64,000 nucleotides of DNA from Sphingomonas sp. ATCC 31555 (GCF_000282895.1 NZ_ALBQ01000018.1:62001-126000); one strand, 5' to 3'; shown: positions 1 to 8,361, numbered from the stretch's first letter. Notes: generated from the sequence alone by a model not told the origin. Numbers and translations: made by a program.

Positions 1-189
1 CCGTGGACTAAGCGTATACGGGTGGGCGGCACGCCTGCCAAAATTGCCGGGCGGGCCGATCCGACGGAACCTAGCGGGCCGCCCAGCGGATCGCATTGGC
101 GAGAATGCGCCGATATGTCGGATCGTTATACGCTTCGGGCGTGTGGCCCAACGCGGAATAGAAGATGCGACCTTTGGACGACGGATTGA
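1..189 (+). CDS. Possible 3' end of a hexapeptide-repeat acyltransferase (partial)
   Basis: Frame 1 from the window edge reads a peptide containing VGGTPAKIAGRADP, which resembles the C-terminal end of left-handed beta-helix acetyltransferases (typical ending VGGxPAKxIG). The frame stays open to a TGA at 187-189, so it would overlap the convergent ThuA-like gene by about 120 bases, which is longer than usual. The real gene may end in another frame or carry a frameshift. The N-terminal part lies outside the window, so this call rests on one short motif. Confidence 0.25.
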   Translation, partial: PWTKRIRVGGTPAKIAGRADPTEPSGPPSGSHWRECADMSDRYTLRACGPTRNRRCDLWTTD

Positions 190-865
190 TCCAGATCACC
201 GGGTGTACGCCCATCATCAGCTTCGCGCCGGGACGGTAACTCGCTTCATCGACCCGCGCGAGCACGGTCATGCCACGCGCGGCGGGATTCGCATCAAAGG
301 AATACCATTCATCGACCGGCGTCCAAGGCAGCTTCACGCCCGCCATGATCGGATGGCCTGGCCGATCGACGACGATCCACGCCGGCTGTAGATGGTCGGC
401 GCCTCCCGGATGCCCGGTAAACGTCGTGCCAATCACCATCTTCTTGTACCAGGCATCGGTATGGCTGTTATCGCCAGCCGCATGCAACGCCACCACGCCG
501 CCACCACGCGCGACGAAGCGGGCTAGTGCGGCGCGCTGGTCTGCGGTGAGGAAGTCCCCGCTGGCGCTGTTGAGAACGACCACGGAGAAGTGATGCAATT
601 GTTCGTCGTTGAAGACCGCGGCGTTTTCCGTGACGAAGCTCGCGCGGCCCAGGTCGCGTGCGATATCCGTGAGCACCATGTTCGAGTGCGGTATATGCTC
701 GATATGTCGCCAACCATTGGTCTTCGAAACGATCAACACCCCACGCTGCAATCCCGCAGGAAGCACAGGCGCTACGGCATCGTAGGTGGGCGCGGGCTGG
801 TGCAGATCCGGCGCCGCCTGTGCCATTGTTAGAAACGCCGCCAACACCAGCATCTTACGCATCAT
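71..865 (-). CDS. ThuA-like domain protein, exported
   Basis: A protein of about 264 residues starting MMRKMLVLAAFLTMAQA, a Sec-type signal peptide. The start at 865 is preferred over one seven codons upstream because AGGAG lies at the right distance before it. The mature part has the ThuA/glutamine-amidotransferase-like fold signatures: VLIVSKTNGWRH near the N-terminus, VVVLNSASGDFL, GGGVVALHAAGD in the centre, and a C-terminal IFYSALGHTPEAY. ThuA-like proteins are linked to sugar (trehalose and other glycoside) metabolism, but the reaction is not established for most members. The substrate cannot be told from this context. Confidence 0.85.
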   Translation of the reverse strand: MMRKMLVLAAFLTMAQAAPDLHQPAPTYDAVAPVLPAGLQRGVLIVSKTNGWRHIEHIPHSNMVLTDIARDLGRASFVTENAAVFNDEQLHHFSVVVLNSASGDFLTADQRAALARFVARGGGVVALHAAGDNSHTDAWYKKMVIGTTFTGHPGGADHLQPAWIVVDRPGHPIMAGVKLPWTPVDEWYSFDANPAARGMTVLARVDEASYRPGAKLMMGVHPVIWINPSSKGRIFYSALGHTPEAYNDPTYRRILANAIRWAAR

Positions 866-996
866 GCAATCTCCTGGCGTCTCCATAGCGAGGATGGATG
901 GACGAAGCGAGCAGGTGTCGACGGACCACCCTCATCGCCGGCACCCACGATGCCCACCCGATCCTTTTTCTGCGGCGGAGGGCACGGAAACGTCCG

Positions 997-2061
997 CTAG
1001 CCCCCCTTCTGCGCTGCAGGCACGATGTCCTCGGCCAGGAGACGATGCAGCGCCGCGATATGGTCGCCGTCTCGCGCGCCGTTCGGATCGGAGATCATCA
1101 CGACGGTAAGCCGCAGATCGGGCACCACATACAGCATCTGCCCGCCATAGCCCCAGGCGAAGCGCACCGGATGCCCAGCCGCCTCTCCGATGAACCAGCC
1201 ATAGCCATATTGGCCACCGCTCCATGGAGAGATGGTGCGCGGCGTCCAGCTCCGCTCTATCCAAGACGCAGACAGGATCCTCCTGCCGTTCGAGACGCCG
1301 CCAAGCCGGTAAAGTTCGCCAATACGGGCCAGTGCCCGCGGCGACAGGCGCATCTCGTTGCCGCCGAAGTAGATGCCCTGCGGATCGGCGGGCCAGGCGG
1401 GTATCGAGATACCGAGTGGCTCCCCCAACCACGCTCTGGCCAATTGCAGTGTACTCCTTCCCGAGGCTCGGGTGAGCATCGCCGAGAGCAGGTGCGTGTT
1501 GCCGGTGGAATACAGCATACGGCCCCCTGGCTCATCGACGAACGGCCGCGACAGCGCCGACCTGACCCAGTTCGAGCTCGACACCCACCTGCCGTAGAAT
1601 TCGCCCGATGTGCGCTCGAGCCCGGCCTGCATCGACAACAGATTGCCCACGGTAAGATGCGCGAGCCGCGGATCTGGATTGGCTGGAGCCTCGCTGCGCA
1701 ATACCGAGAGGACCGGTTGCTCCACCCCCGTGAGCACACCGCGATCGATGGCGATGCCGACCAGCGCGGACAGCACGGATTTCGACGCCGACTTGATGTT
1801 GACCGGCTGATCGAGCGGCGGACCGCCGTTGAAGCGGTGTTCGGCGAGCGGCTGCCCGTCGCGGAGTACCAGGAGCGCTCGGAGACGCGGCAGCCGCTGG
1901 GCAGCCGACACGGTCCCCGTCATGGTCTCCGCATCCAGGCCCTGCGTCGGCACTGCCAAGCGCGGATCGGATGCGGTTTGCTCGGCCGGTATCGGATCGA
2001 CCGGTGCTGCATTGCAGCCGCAAGCCAACAGTGGCGGGAGCAGGAGAGGCGACCACCTCAC
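997..2061 (-). CDS. Beta-lactamase-family serine hydrolase (class C/PBP type), lipoprotein
   Basis: A 354-residue protein with a short hydrophobic N-terminus ending in a lipobox-like LLAC (Cys14), so probably lipid-anchored. The catalytic SxxK motif is S91-A-S-K94 followed by SVLSALVG. The second motif is YSTGN in place of the usual Y-S/A-N. The C-terminal part GYGWFIGEAAGHPVRFAWGYGGQ matches the GYGW...G-x-GGQ region of EstB/AmpC-like hydrolases. This family covers esterases, D-aminopeptidases and PBP-like enzymes, so true beta-lactam hydrolysis should not be assumed. It overlaps the upstream hydrolase gene by four bases (ATGA), suggesting coupled translation. Confidence 0.85.
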   Translation of the reverse strand: MRWSPLLLPPLLACGCNAAPVDPIPAEQTASDPRLAVPTQGLDAETMTGTVSAAQRLPRLRALLVLRDGQPLAEHRFNGGPPLDQPVNIKSASKSVLSALVGIAIDRGVLTGVEQPVLSVLRSEAPANPDPRLAHLTVGNLLSMQAGLERTSGEFYGRWVSSSNWVRSALSRPFVDEPGGRMLYSTGNTHLLSAMLTRASGRSTLQLARAWLGEPLGISIPAWPADPQGIYFGGNEMRLSPRALARIGELYRLGGVSNGRRILSASWIERSWTPRTISPWSGGQYGYGWFIGEAAGHPVRFAWGYGGQMLYVVPDLRLTVVMISDPNGARDGDHIAALHRLLAEDIVPAAQKGG

Positions 2062-3062
2062 GCAGCGATTGCCGCTTCCAACGTCTGCAGGAAGCGCGAG
2101 GGCGCCTCTACCTGCGGCGCGTGGCCAAGATCCTCAAGGCGGATCAGCCGTGCCCCCGGGATGCGACTTACTGCATCCTCGGCAGCCTGCGGCACGGTGC
2201 GTACCCGACTGCGCAGATCGGGGGGGGCGCTGCTCGCCCGGAAGGCCGTTTGATCCTGCCCGCCGATGATAAGCGTAACAGGCATCGCCAAACGCGGCAG
2301 TTCGGCCGCGACCGGCTGAGTCTGGATCATGTCGGAGAGCCGCGCCTGCGCATCGCGGACGATATCCCCGTCGGAACTCGCATATTGGCCCGCCAGCATC
2401 GCCACCCAACGGTCATAGGCGGGACGCCAGTCGCCATGGTAATAATTGCGTCGCTGATAGGCTTTGATCGAGGTCGCATCGGTTCTGGCTTCCTCAGCCC
2501 GCAACGTGCCGATGTCGGCATAGGGCACCCCTTCCGCCAGCGTGTCGTTGAGACCGAGCGGGTTAACCAGCACGAGCTTGGCGACCTGCCCCGGATGCGA
2601 CAGCGCAAACCTTGTCGCTAGGATTCCGCCGGTAGAGTGCCCGACAAGGATCACCTTGCCCGTTCCGGCTCGCTCCAACAGCCTCTTGGTCAGTTCGGCC
2701 ATGGCGTGGAAGCTGTACTGATAGCCTTCCGGTTTGGAAGATTTGCAGAAACCGATTTGATCGGGTGCGATCACCCGGAAGCCCGCCTCCGTCAGCCCCA
2801 GCGCGGTTTCATGCCATGTCGCCGCGCAGAAATTCTTGCCGTGCAGCAGGACAATCGTCGCGTCCTTCGCAGTGCCTTTGGCGGGCAAATCCAGATAGGC
2901 CATGCGGATGGGCCGGCCCTGCGACGAAGCTTCAAACCATCGAACTGGCGCCGGATACTCGAACCGCTCAAGATTGGCGCCGAGAGGCGCGGTCTGTGCC
3001 GTGCAAAGCGTGCTCCACAGCGCGGACGATGCGATTGCGGCGATACGGACAAAGCGGATCAT
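2058..3062 (-). CDS. Alpha/beta hydrolase, exported
   Basis: A 334-residue protein with a signal peptide (MIRFVRIAAIASSALWSTLCTAQ). The alpha/beta hydrolase fold is clear: oxyanion region VLLHGKNFCAATW, nucleophile elbow GHSTGG, and the catalytic His in LGHAPQVEAP near the C-terminus. The acid is probably in the GGQDQT segment. It is the first gene of a two-gene unit with the beta-lactamase-like gene (4-base overlap). A periplasmic esterase or epoxide-hydrolase-like role is possible, but the substrate is unknown. The region upstream of its start is the chromosomal flank of the integrated element. Confidence 0.85.
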   Translation of the reverse strand: MIRFVRIAAIASSALWSTLCTAQTAPLGANLERFEYPAPVRWFEASSQGRPIRMAYLDLPAKGTAKDATIVLLHGKNFCAATWHETALGLTEAGFRVIAPDQIGFCKSSKPEGYQYSFHAMAELTKRLLERAGTGKVILVGHSTGGILATRFALSHPGQVAKLVLVNPLGLNDTLAEGVPYADIGTLRAEEARTDATSIKAYQRRNYYHGDWRPAYDRWVAMLAGQYASSDGDIVRDAQARLSDMIQTQPVAAELPRLAMPVTLIIGGQDQTAFRASSAPPDLRSRVRTVPQAAEDAVSRIPGARLIRLEDLGHAPQVEAPSRFLQTLEAAIAA

Positions 3063-3231
3063 CCAGCTGCAACGACCCGCCGGCGGGAGGGGTCCATGGT
3101 GCGATGCTGCAGTTGGTGAACGTACGGCCGCCGCTACGCGCTATGCGCCGGCAGCAAGGAGCGGCGCCTTACCCGTCGCGCACGACGACGAACGCGCGAT
3201 GCCGTAGTGAAGAGCGCGATAGCGACAGAAA

Positions 3232-3249
3232 CTGGCTGGGGCGGGAGGA
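3232..3249. repeat. attL core: 18 bp direct repeat of the tRNA-Gln 3' end
   Basis: CTGGCTGGGGCGGGAGGA, identical to 10912-10929. It covers the CCA end, discriminator, 3' acceptor strand and the start of the T arm of tRNA-Gln. The match stops at 3250, where the tRNA body is absent, as expected of a displaced 3' fragment. Confidence 0.88.
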
Positions 3250-3314
3250 GACGGAGCGGAGGGCCAATCAAGGCATTGAGGTGGAAGGATTTGCTTGCAA
3301 TTTCGTGGGTTACG

Positions 3315-3350
3315 CCCCACAAACCTGCCCCACAAACCTGCCCCACACGA
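3315..3350. repeat. Left 36 bp subterminal repeat (candidate integrase arm sites)
   Basis: Two tandem copies of the 13-mer CCCCACAAACCTG followed by CCCCACACGA. All 36 bases recur identically and in the same orientation at 10829-10864. It lies 65 bp inside attL and ends 18 bp before the integrase start codon. Integrase N-terminal domains bind such short repeats, so arm-type sites are the natural reading. Binding here would also sit over the int promoter/leader. Confidence 0.75.
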
Positions 3351-3368
3351 CCTTCAGGAGCCCCGTAA

Positions 3369-4802
3369 ATGGCCTCGATCCGCGCCCGCCACAATCGCTT
3401 TGAAGCGAAGGTGCGGGTGCCCCTAGCCCACCGGGAGGCCCACGATGGCCGGGAGTTCCTCTACCGCACCCTGACCGCCACCAGCCGGAAGGTCGCGCAG
3501 GTCGAAGCCGACGCATGGGAAGCGAGCCTGCGGGTGCAATGGGCAGAACGCGACGGCTTGACGCAGGATGCCCTTGTGAACCTCCGCCGGGTCTACGAGC
3601 AGACCTTGGCCGAAGCCACTGGCGGCAAGTTCGCGGTGCTTGCAGATGGCGTGGACCCGGTCCAGACCGGCATTGATCACGAGATTGAACGCATCGCGGA
3701 CGCTATTCCCGAGGACGACGACCCTGCCCCGGTCAACGCGGCGAAGCTGGCGGCGCTGAATGACGCAAGGACGGTGCTGGCCGGGCGAAAGCCTCCGGTC
3801 CGCCGGGAGTTCGAGCCGTCGTTCTCGCAGCTGGCGTCGGATTACATGAAGCTCTGGAAGACCCAAACCGGCCTCAAGGAGACCAACACCGAGCAGCAGA
3901 AGAACGCCACGTTCCAGCTGTTTGCGGGGTATTGGAAGGATCGTCCTATCCGGCAGATCGGCAGGCCCGATGCGGCCCGGTTCATGGATGCGCTGCGCCA
4001 TCTGGACCCAGCATGGGCGCGGTCGGCGGCGGCCCGGAAGCTGTCGTGGGACGACCTCCTGCGCACCTTCGGCGACCGCCCTAAGGGACTGTCGGACGCC
4101 ACTCGGAACCGCCATGCGGCAACGCTTGGGGCGCTATGGGAATGGGCGAGTGAGCGCGGGTATGCCGAGGGCCGCAACCCATTCAGCGGTCATCGCGCCC
4201 GGCTCCGCAACGGGGTGAACGTGAAGGGCTATCGGCCATGGGAGCCGGAGGAGCTGGCCCGCTTGTTTCATCCCGGTCCCAAGCGCTCGGACCTGCGGGA
4301 AGTGATGATGGTCGCGCTGTTCAGCGGCATGCGCCTGGACGAGATCGCAGGGTTGACGTGGGGGCGGCTGAAGGAGGTCGAGGGCATCCCCGTGTTCGAC
4401 ATCCGCGACGCGAAGACACCAGCGGGCAACCGCCTAGTGCCGGTGCATCCGCAGCTGAAGTGGTTGCTTGATCGGGATCGCGGGGCCGCCGACGCACGTA
4501 TCTGGTCAACGTTCAACCCAGAGGGGCCCGGCAAGAAGGCCGGAGCCGATGCCGGGCGCGAGTTCACCCGGTTTAAGCAGTCGCTCGGCTTCACCGAACG
4601 CTGTGCCGCCTTCCACTCCTTCCGGAAGAACGCGGTTGCGCAGTGGGAAGCCGCGAGCATACCGGAGACCGAAGTTGCCCAGATTGTCGGCCACGAGAAA
4701 AGGGGCATCACGTTCGGCGTCTATGGCGGTGGCGTATCGCTGCAACGGCGGTATGAAATCGTCGCGAAGCTCGCCTATCCGCAAGTGATCGGCGTCTGGT
4801 GA
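3369..4802 (+). CDS. int: Tyrosine recombinase/integrase
   Basis: A 477-residue phage-type integrase. The N-terminal 140 residues are the probable arm-binding and linker region, residues about 148-265 the SAM-like core-binding domain, and 290-470 the catalytic domain. All catalytic residues are visible: R322 (FSGMRLDEIAGL), K349, H416 and R419 (HSFRK), H442 (VGHEK) and nucleophile Y452. The start at 3369 has CAGGAG upstream. It lies next to attL and presumably excises and integrates this element at tRNA-Gln. No excisionase is recognised nearby. Confidence 0.95.
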   Translation: MASIRARHNRFEAKVRVPLAHREAHDGREFLYRTLTATSRKVAQVEADAWEASLRVQWAERDGLTQDALVNLRRVYEQTLAEATGGKFAVLADGVDPVQTGIDHEIERIADAIPEDDDPAPVNAAKLAALNDARTVLAGRKPPVRREFEPSFSQLASDYMKLWKTQTGLKETNTEQQKNATFQLFAGYWKDRPIRQIGRPDAARFMDALRHLDPAWARSAAARKLSWDDLLRTFGDRPKGLSDATRNRHAATLGALWEWASERGYAEGRNPFSGHRARLRNGVNVKGYRPWEPEELARLFHPGPKRSDLREVMMVALFSGMRLDEIAGLTWGRLKEVEGIPVFDIRDAKTPAGNRLVPVHPQLKWLLDRDRGAADARIWSTFNPEGPGKKAGADAGREFTRFKQSLGFTERCAAFHSFRKNAVAQWEAASIPETEVAQIVGHEKRGITFGVYGGGVSLQRRYEIVAKLAYPQVIGVW

Positions 4803-5023
4803 AGCGCGCCGATCTCCCTAGATTGTTTGAAGGGAGCTTCGCCTCCTCCATGGTCCTGATCTCCCGCCCCGGCCCGTTCAAGCTGATCCAGCGGCGCAAC
4901 AAGCCGAAGGCCAGGAGCGCGCTCGGGATGCACCAGCCGCCTCTGTGTAGATCGGACCGACACAGACGAACGTAGCGTCGTGCGGCTCTCTGAGGAACTT
5001 TTCTTCCCGCTTTGCAGCACGGC

Positions 5024-5048
5024 TCAACCTTAATCGGATTAAGGTTGA
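5024..5048. promoter_or_regulatory. Perfect 12 bp-arm dyad in the element
   Basis: TCAACCTTAATC, one base, then GATTAAGGTTGA: a perfect inverted repeat with AT-rich centre and no T-run after it. This is the shape of a repressor operator rather than a terminator. It lies 220 bp behind the integrase, and no regulator gene for it is recognised in the element. Confidence 0.5.
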
Positions 5049-5162
5049 AGCGAGAAGTGAAGCGGCCCCCTGAAAACTTTTGAGGGTCACCCTGTCTACG
5101 ATACAGGGGCGCTGCTTAGGAGCGGGCCGCCTATCATCGGCTCTGCCAGAGCCAGCGGGCGA

Positions 5163-5243
5163 CCATGCCGATTATCCCTCACTCTTGGAGGGTGTGGTAA
5201 CTAGGTATAGGAATGACCTTCAAGATTCCCGAAGGTATCCTCC
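5163..5243 (+). repeat. Duplicated module, copy 1
   Basis: Starts with a 28 bp segment (5163-5190) that matches 5324-5351 with one mismatch and ends with GAAGGTATCCTCC, which resembles the end of copy 2. From the ATG inside it the peptide MPIIPHSWRVW can be read. There is a short hairpin ACCTTC/GAAGGT. Function unknown. Confidence 0.5.
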
Positions 5244-5323
5244 AGCTGCTCCGCAGGTTCCCCGCGAGTGCGCCTGTCAGTCCAGACCTCCTCCATGCCC
5301 ACCGCTGTGGCCGGGTGTCGGGC

Positions 5324-5411
5324 CCATGCCGATTAACCCTCACTCTTGGAGAAGGGAAACCGTAAGTGTTCACTGTCAGTGGAACTGCAGGTTCCTGAAG
5401 GTCCATCCTCC
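5324..5411 (+). repeat. Duplicated module, copy 2
   Basis: Starts with the 28 bp segment shared with copy 1, has a diverged middle, and ends with GAAGGTCCATCCTCC. The ATG at 5326 opens a 30-codon frame beginning MPINPHSWRRETV and ending at TAA 5416-5418. The shared start MPI-I/N-PHSWR suggests either short peptides or a conserved RNA. Confidence 0.5.
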
Positions 5412-5729
5412 TTACTAATCCCACCTAGAATCTCACCGTAAGACCCTCGGTTGGTCCGTTCGGGGAGGACGATGGATCGGCAGACCCACCGTCCACCCTC
5501 CGCCCCCTCCAGTTTCCATCGGCCGACCTCTCGCCTGCCCCGCAGGTGATCGACGGTCGCTGCGCGGGTCCGGTCATCTGTGGCGGGGGCCGGACCCGCA
5601 TGCCCTTCTCACCGCCTCGCCCATCCCCTTTCCCGATTCCGGCTCGCAAGCCGGACCGGCGATGCTGCCCAGCGTCGCCCCTGCCACCGCTGCGCAAGCA
5701 GCCCGTTCAACCCAAAGAGACCTACCGCC

Positions 5730-6500
5730 ATGTCCGATACGACCACCAACGGTTCCTTCGCCGTCGACGGCACGGAGTCGACGTTCACCGCCACGACTGC
5801 CGATTACACGCTGACGCCCGACGAGGAGGCGTTGGTCGCCGGGATCGAAGACCTCGACCCCATCGACTCCATCCCCTCGCCCGTCGTCGCCACCGGCGAC
5901 ACCTCCCGGTTCGCCATCGTTCCGCCTGTCACCGCGTTGCCGCCTGCCCTGCAGGAATACGTCCGGCAACAGCTGGTCGGCATCCCGCAAGAGCGCCTCG
6001 CCGAAGCGGAGCGCGGCGCAATCCTTGTCGCCATGCGCAAGAACGCGCTGGAGCTTCGGGTCAAGCAGGGCGCGGGCCCCGGTGCCACGCCGTACGCGCG
6101 AGAGCTTCTGGACATCTCGCGGGCCATCTACGACCTCGAACGCGAGTTCGACACCATCAGCGCCCAGCTGGCGGAGGTCGACCGCTACGAGACCGACACG
6201 GACCCGGTGACCGGCGCAGCGTCGCCCCGCCCGGTCTATGCCGTCGATGGCCAGCGTCGCCGGGCCCTGGAACAGCGGCTGGCCCAGATCACCTATGAGA
6301 TCAGCCTCAAGGACGGTGAAGAGGGCCGCCGCCGTCTCGCCAAGGCCAAGAAGGAAACCGCAGAGTTCCTGAAGGCCCAGCGCGACCAGCTGGCCGAGGA
6401 CGCGGAGGCGAGGGCCATGGCCGAGCAGATGAACCGGGAAGCCCGGATCAAGGCCAAAGCCGAGATGTACGCCAAACACAACCGCTCCAGCCTTGGCTAA
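5730..6500 (+). CDS. Unrecognised coiled-coil protein of the element
   Basis: A 256-residue protein starting MSDTTTNG. AAAGAGA lies upstream of this ATG, which fits better than starts further upstream. The first 75 residues are acidic and Thr/Asp-rich, the middle (ALPPALQEYVRQQLVGIP) may be helical, and from about residue 110 on there are long charged helices, ending in a Lys/Arg/Glu-rich coiled coil (residues about 190-250). I cannot assign a family. It is the first of a run of same-strand cargo genes with unknown products. Confidence 0.7.
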   Translation: MSDTTTNGSFAVDGTESTFTATTADYTLTPDEEALVAGIEDLDPIDSIPSPVVATGDTSRFAIVPPVTALPPALQEYVRQQLVGIPQERLAEAERGAILVAMRKNALELRVKQGAGPGATPYARELLDISRAIYDLEREFDTISAQLAEVDRYETDTDPVTGAASPRPVYAVDGQRRRALEQRLAQITYEISLKDGEEGRRRLAKAKKETAEFLKAQRDQLAEDAEARAMAEQMNREARIKAKAEMYAKHNRSSLG

Positions 6501-6557
6501 CGCCATGCGCAATGCGTTCGTCTGGTCGGCGCTTTGGCTTGCGATGGCCTGCCTCTG

Positions 6558-6866
6558 ATGGCCCGCTACTCCTCCCGCGAACGCCGCTGGTACGGTCGCC
6601 GGTTCACGCCGCTGCACCAGCCGGTTACCGAGCCGGACGACCGCGAATGGCACACGCAACTGCCGAATGGCATGCTTGTGGTCGAGTTCGGCAACCCCGT
6701 CCGTCGCTTGCCCTGCGAACCCCAGCCGGTGCTTGTGAAGGGCTCCCTCGGAGCCGCGAAGGCAACGCCGGAGCCCTCCTCCGCAGAGGCCGCAACGCCT
6801 CCGTCTGATTGCAGCAAGTCGACGCAGGACCCCCGTGAGTGGAAGCCCGGCCTCGGTCGGGACTGA
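6558..6866 (+). CDS. Small hypothetical protein of the element
   Basis: About 102 residues starting MARYSSRERRWYGRRF. The N-terminal half is basic and aromatic (HQPVTEPDDREWHTQLPNG) and the C-terminal half is Pro/Ala/Ser-rich and probably disordered. An alternative in-frame ATG lies eight codons upstream (6534). Neither start has a strong ribosome binding site. It sits between two same-strand cargo genes. No family recognised. Confidence 0.5.
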   Translation: MARYSSRERRWYGRRFTPLHQPVTEPDDREWHTQLPNGMLVVEFGNPVRRLPCEPQPVLVKGSLGAAKATPEPSSAEAATPPSDCSKSTQDPREWKPGLGRD

Positions 6867-6946
6867 TCCTCGACACCATCAACCATTGATCCTCCCCGCT
6901 CTGCCTCCGGGGAGGGTCGCCCATCAACTTGAGGCACCACGAGAGC

Positions 6947-7225
6947 ATGACCGCCACACCACGCCCATCCGAGGCCCACGCCTCCCCCGCCACCCGCGAC
7001 GATGCCATTGCGGCTATGTGCCGCGAATGCATTTACGACGACCTTGAGCCCGGCACGTGGCGCGAACAGTGCGCCGCCTGCACGGTGACCGCCTGTCCGC
7101 TTTACGCCTTCCGCCCGGTTCCCGACGTCCGCCTGCACGGCCGCCGCCTGTCCCGCGAGGACGCCGCAGCGCACGTGCGGGCCAAGCTTGCGGGCATCCG
7201 CCGGACGTCGCCGCAAGCGGCCTGA
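6947..7225 (+). CDS. Small cysteine-rich protein of a phage-associated type
   Basis: A 92-residue protein with a compact cysteine cluster C25-x2-C28 ... C42-x2-C45-x4-C50 in the context CRECIYDDLEPGTWREQ and CAACTVTACPLYAFRP. I recognise this pattern from small proteins encoded in many prophages and islands, where the cysteines probably bind a metal. The function of that group is not established. The start at 6947 is chosen because upstream codons are outside the conserved part. Confidence 0.72.
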   Translation: MTATPRPSEAHASPATRDDAIAAMCRECIYDDLEPGTWREQCAACTVTACPLYAFRPVPDVRLHGRRLSREDAAAHVRAKLAGIRRTSPQAA

Positions 7226-7362
7226 AACGAGCGCCAATCACCAGCCGCCGCTGGTGATTCAGCAGATCGCGGCTGGCTCAGGCCCGATAGCCCCACACAA
7301 TCGACACCCCCGCCTGATCACCAGTGTACAGCGGGGGTGCCCCACCTCAACAGCAGGGCCAC

Positions 7363-8145
7363 ATGCCTGACGAGAAGTATTGTTCGGGGTGCGGACAGAC
7401 CCTCCCCGCATCCGCCTTTTATGCGCGGAAGAGTGGTAAGCTCTCCAGCCGGTGCAAGAAATGCGTTTCGGCGTCCAACTCGGCGCGGGAGCGCGCACAG
7501 ACCGCCGCCCGCAATGCTGACCCGGAAGTCATCCGCGCTCGCCAGCAGCATGCCGAAAGGGTGCGACGGGAACGGGAGGCCCGCGAGTTAGCCCGCCGGA
7601 TCGCTCGCGAAGCCGCCCGAGCCGAAGCGAAGGCACGCGCCGAGATCCGCGCCGCCTCTCGCGTCAAGACCGGGGCCAAGCTCAAGGGCAACCGCCGCAA
7701 GGCAGTCCAGCCGGTCTCCCCGGAGGAAATGACGGCGAACCGCGACCGGGTTGATTACCTCCTCCTGCTTCTGTCCGACCGCCACCCGACCGAACAGATT
7801 GCAACCGAGCAGTCCTGGAACGCGGCGTATGCCGAGGTGGACCGCCTCTGGTACGTGTCGGGGGACCGCGAGTGCGTCACCTGTCATCGGCGGGTCGCTC
7901 CCACCGAGATGCTGCCCCCGATGCCCGGCAACGGTCGCCCCGGCATGTGCCGCCCGTGCGCAGCGTATGCCGAAGAAGAGAACCACCGCCGCACCTTCGG
8001 TCCGCTCATCGGCCCCCTTCAGTCCCGCCGCAAGCTGCGGATGCTGGACGGGACGTGGATCACGTTGGGCGAACTCGCCCGCCGACACCGCGTCCGCACC
8101 CAAGGCCGTCCCTTCACCACCGCCTCACCGGCGCTCGCCGCCTGA
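7363..8145 (+). CDS. Hypothetical protein with two paired-cysteine (zinc-ribbon-like) modules
   Basis: A 260-residue protein. The N-terminal module has C7-x2-C10 and C31-x2-C34 around LPASAFYARKSGKLSSR, typical of the zinc ribbon found in phage HNH-associated proteins. Residues about 38-115 are a highly charged Arg/Ala/Glu helix. The C-terminal part has a second four-cysteine set, C171-x2-C174 and C196-x2-C199. No HNH catalytic motif is visible. A nucleic-acid-binding role is an inference from the zinc modules and the basic helix. The gene ends 24 bases before the next small gene. Confidence 0.72.
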   Translation: MPDEKYCSGCGQTLPASAFYARKSGKLSSRCKKCVSASNSARERAQTAARNADPEVIRARQQHAERVRREREARELARRIAREAARAEAKARAEIRAASRVKTGAKLKGNRRKAVQPVSPEEMTANRDRVDYLLLLLSDRHPTEQIATEQSWNAAYAEVDRLWYVSGDRECVTCHRRVAPTEMLPPMPGNGRPGMCRPCAAYAEEENHRRTFGPLIGPLQSRRKLRMLDGTWITLGELARRHRVRTQGRPFTTASPALAA

Positions 8146-8169
8146 CCCCACCACATCTGGAGCATCCAC

Positions 8170-8361
8170 ATGGCCTCTGCCCTGTTCGACGACATTCACG
8201 CCACCGCCCGCTTCCCGCTTGCCGCCACCGTCGCGGCGTTGAGTGCGCCAACGGATCCCCGCAGGCACGACTTGGCGCGGCGCGCGTCCGCCATCGCACA
8301 CCAGCAGGGCTATGACGAAGCGACCGAGGCCCTACGCGCCCGAGCCGCAAGGGCACATTGA
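8170..8361 (+). CDS. Small hypothetical protein of the element
   Basis: A 63-residue, mostly helical, Ala/Arg-rich protein (MASALFDDIHATARFPLAA...). GGAG lies a few bases upstream of the start, and the gene follows the zinc-ribbon gene by 24 bases, so both are probably co-transcribed. No family recognised. Confidence 0.6.
   Translation: MASALFDDIHATARFPLAATVAALSAPTDPRRHDLARRASAIAHQQGYDEATEALRARAARAH

Larger units (their letters stand above)
3063..3368. other. Intergenic region holding the left end of the integrated element
   Basis: About 305 bases without a convincing gene. It holds the chromosomal promoter side of the alpha/beta hydrolase gene, the left attachment repeat (3232-3249), the left 36 bp arm-type repeat (3315-3350) and the integrase ribosome binding site (CAGGAG just before 3369). 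Confidence 0.7.
4803..5729. other. 0.9 kb region without a convincing gene, rich in repeats
   Basis: Between the integrase and the next gene I see no reading frame with convincing coding character. It contains a perfect 12 bp-arm dyad (5024-5048), a quasi-palindrome around an A-run/T-run at 5068-5086, and two copies of an 80-90 bp module (5163-5243 and 5324-5411). It may hold control sites, an RNA gene or short peptide genes. Confidence 0.6.

Noticed and set aside
898-2253. 451-codon plus-strand frame opposite the beta-lactamase-like gene
   Set aside because: It is antisense to a gene with clear SxxK and family motifs; the product is Arg/His-rich without any family pattern, as expected of a GC-driven shadow frame.
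3134-3516. Short minus-strand frames reading through the left 36 bp repeat (GRFVGQVCGAG)
   Set aside because: The same peptide appears at the right end because the DNA repeat is the same; this is a by-product of the repeat, not a gene.
5574-6659. 361-codon minus-strand frame in the island
   Set aside because: It overlaps the plus-strand coiled-coil gene, which has a better start and normal composition; the minus frame is Gly/Arg/Leu-rich without motifs.
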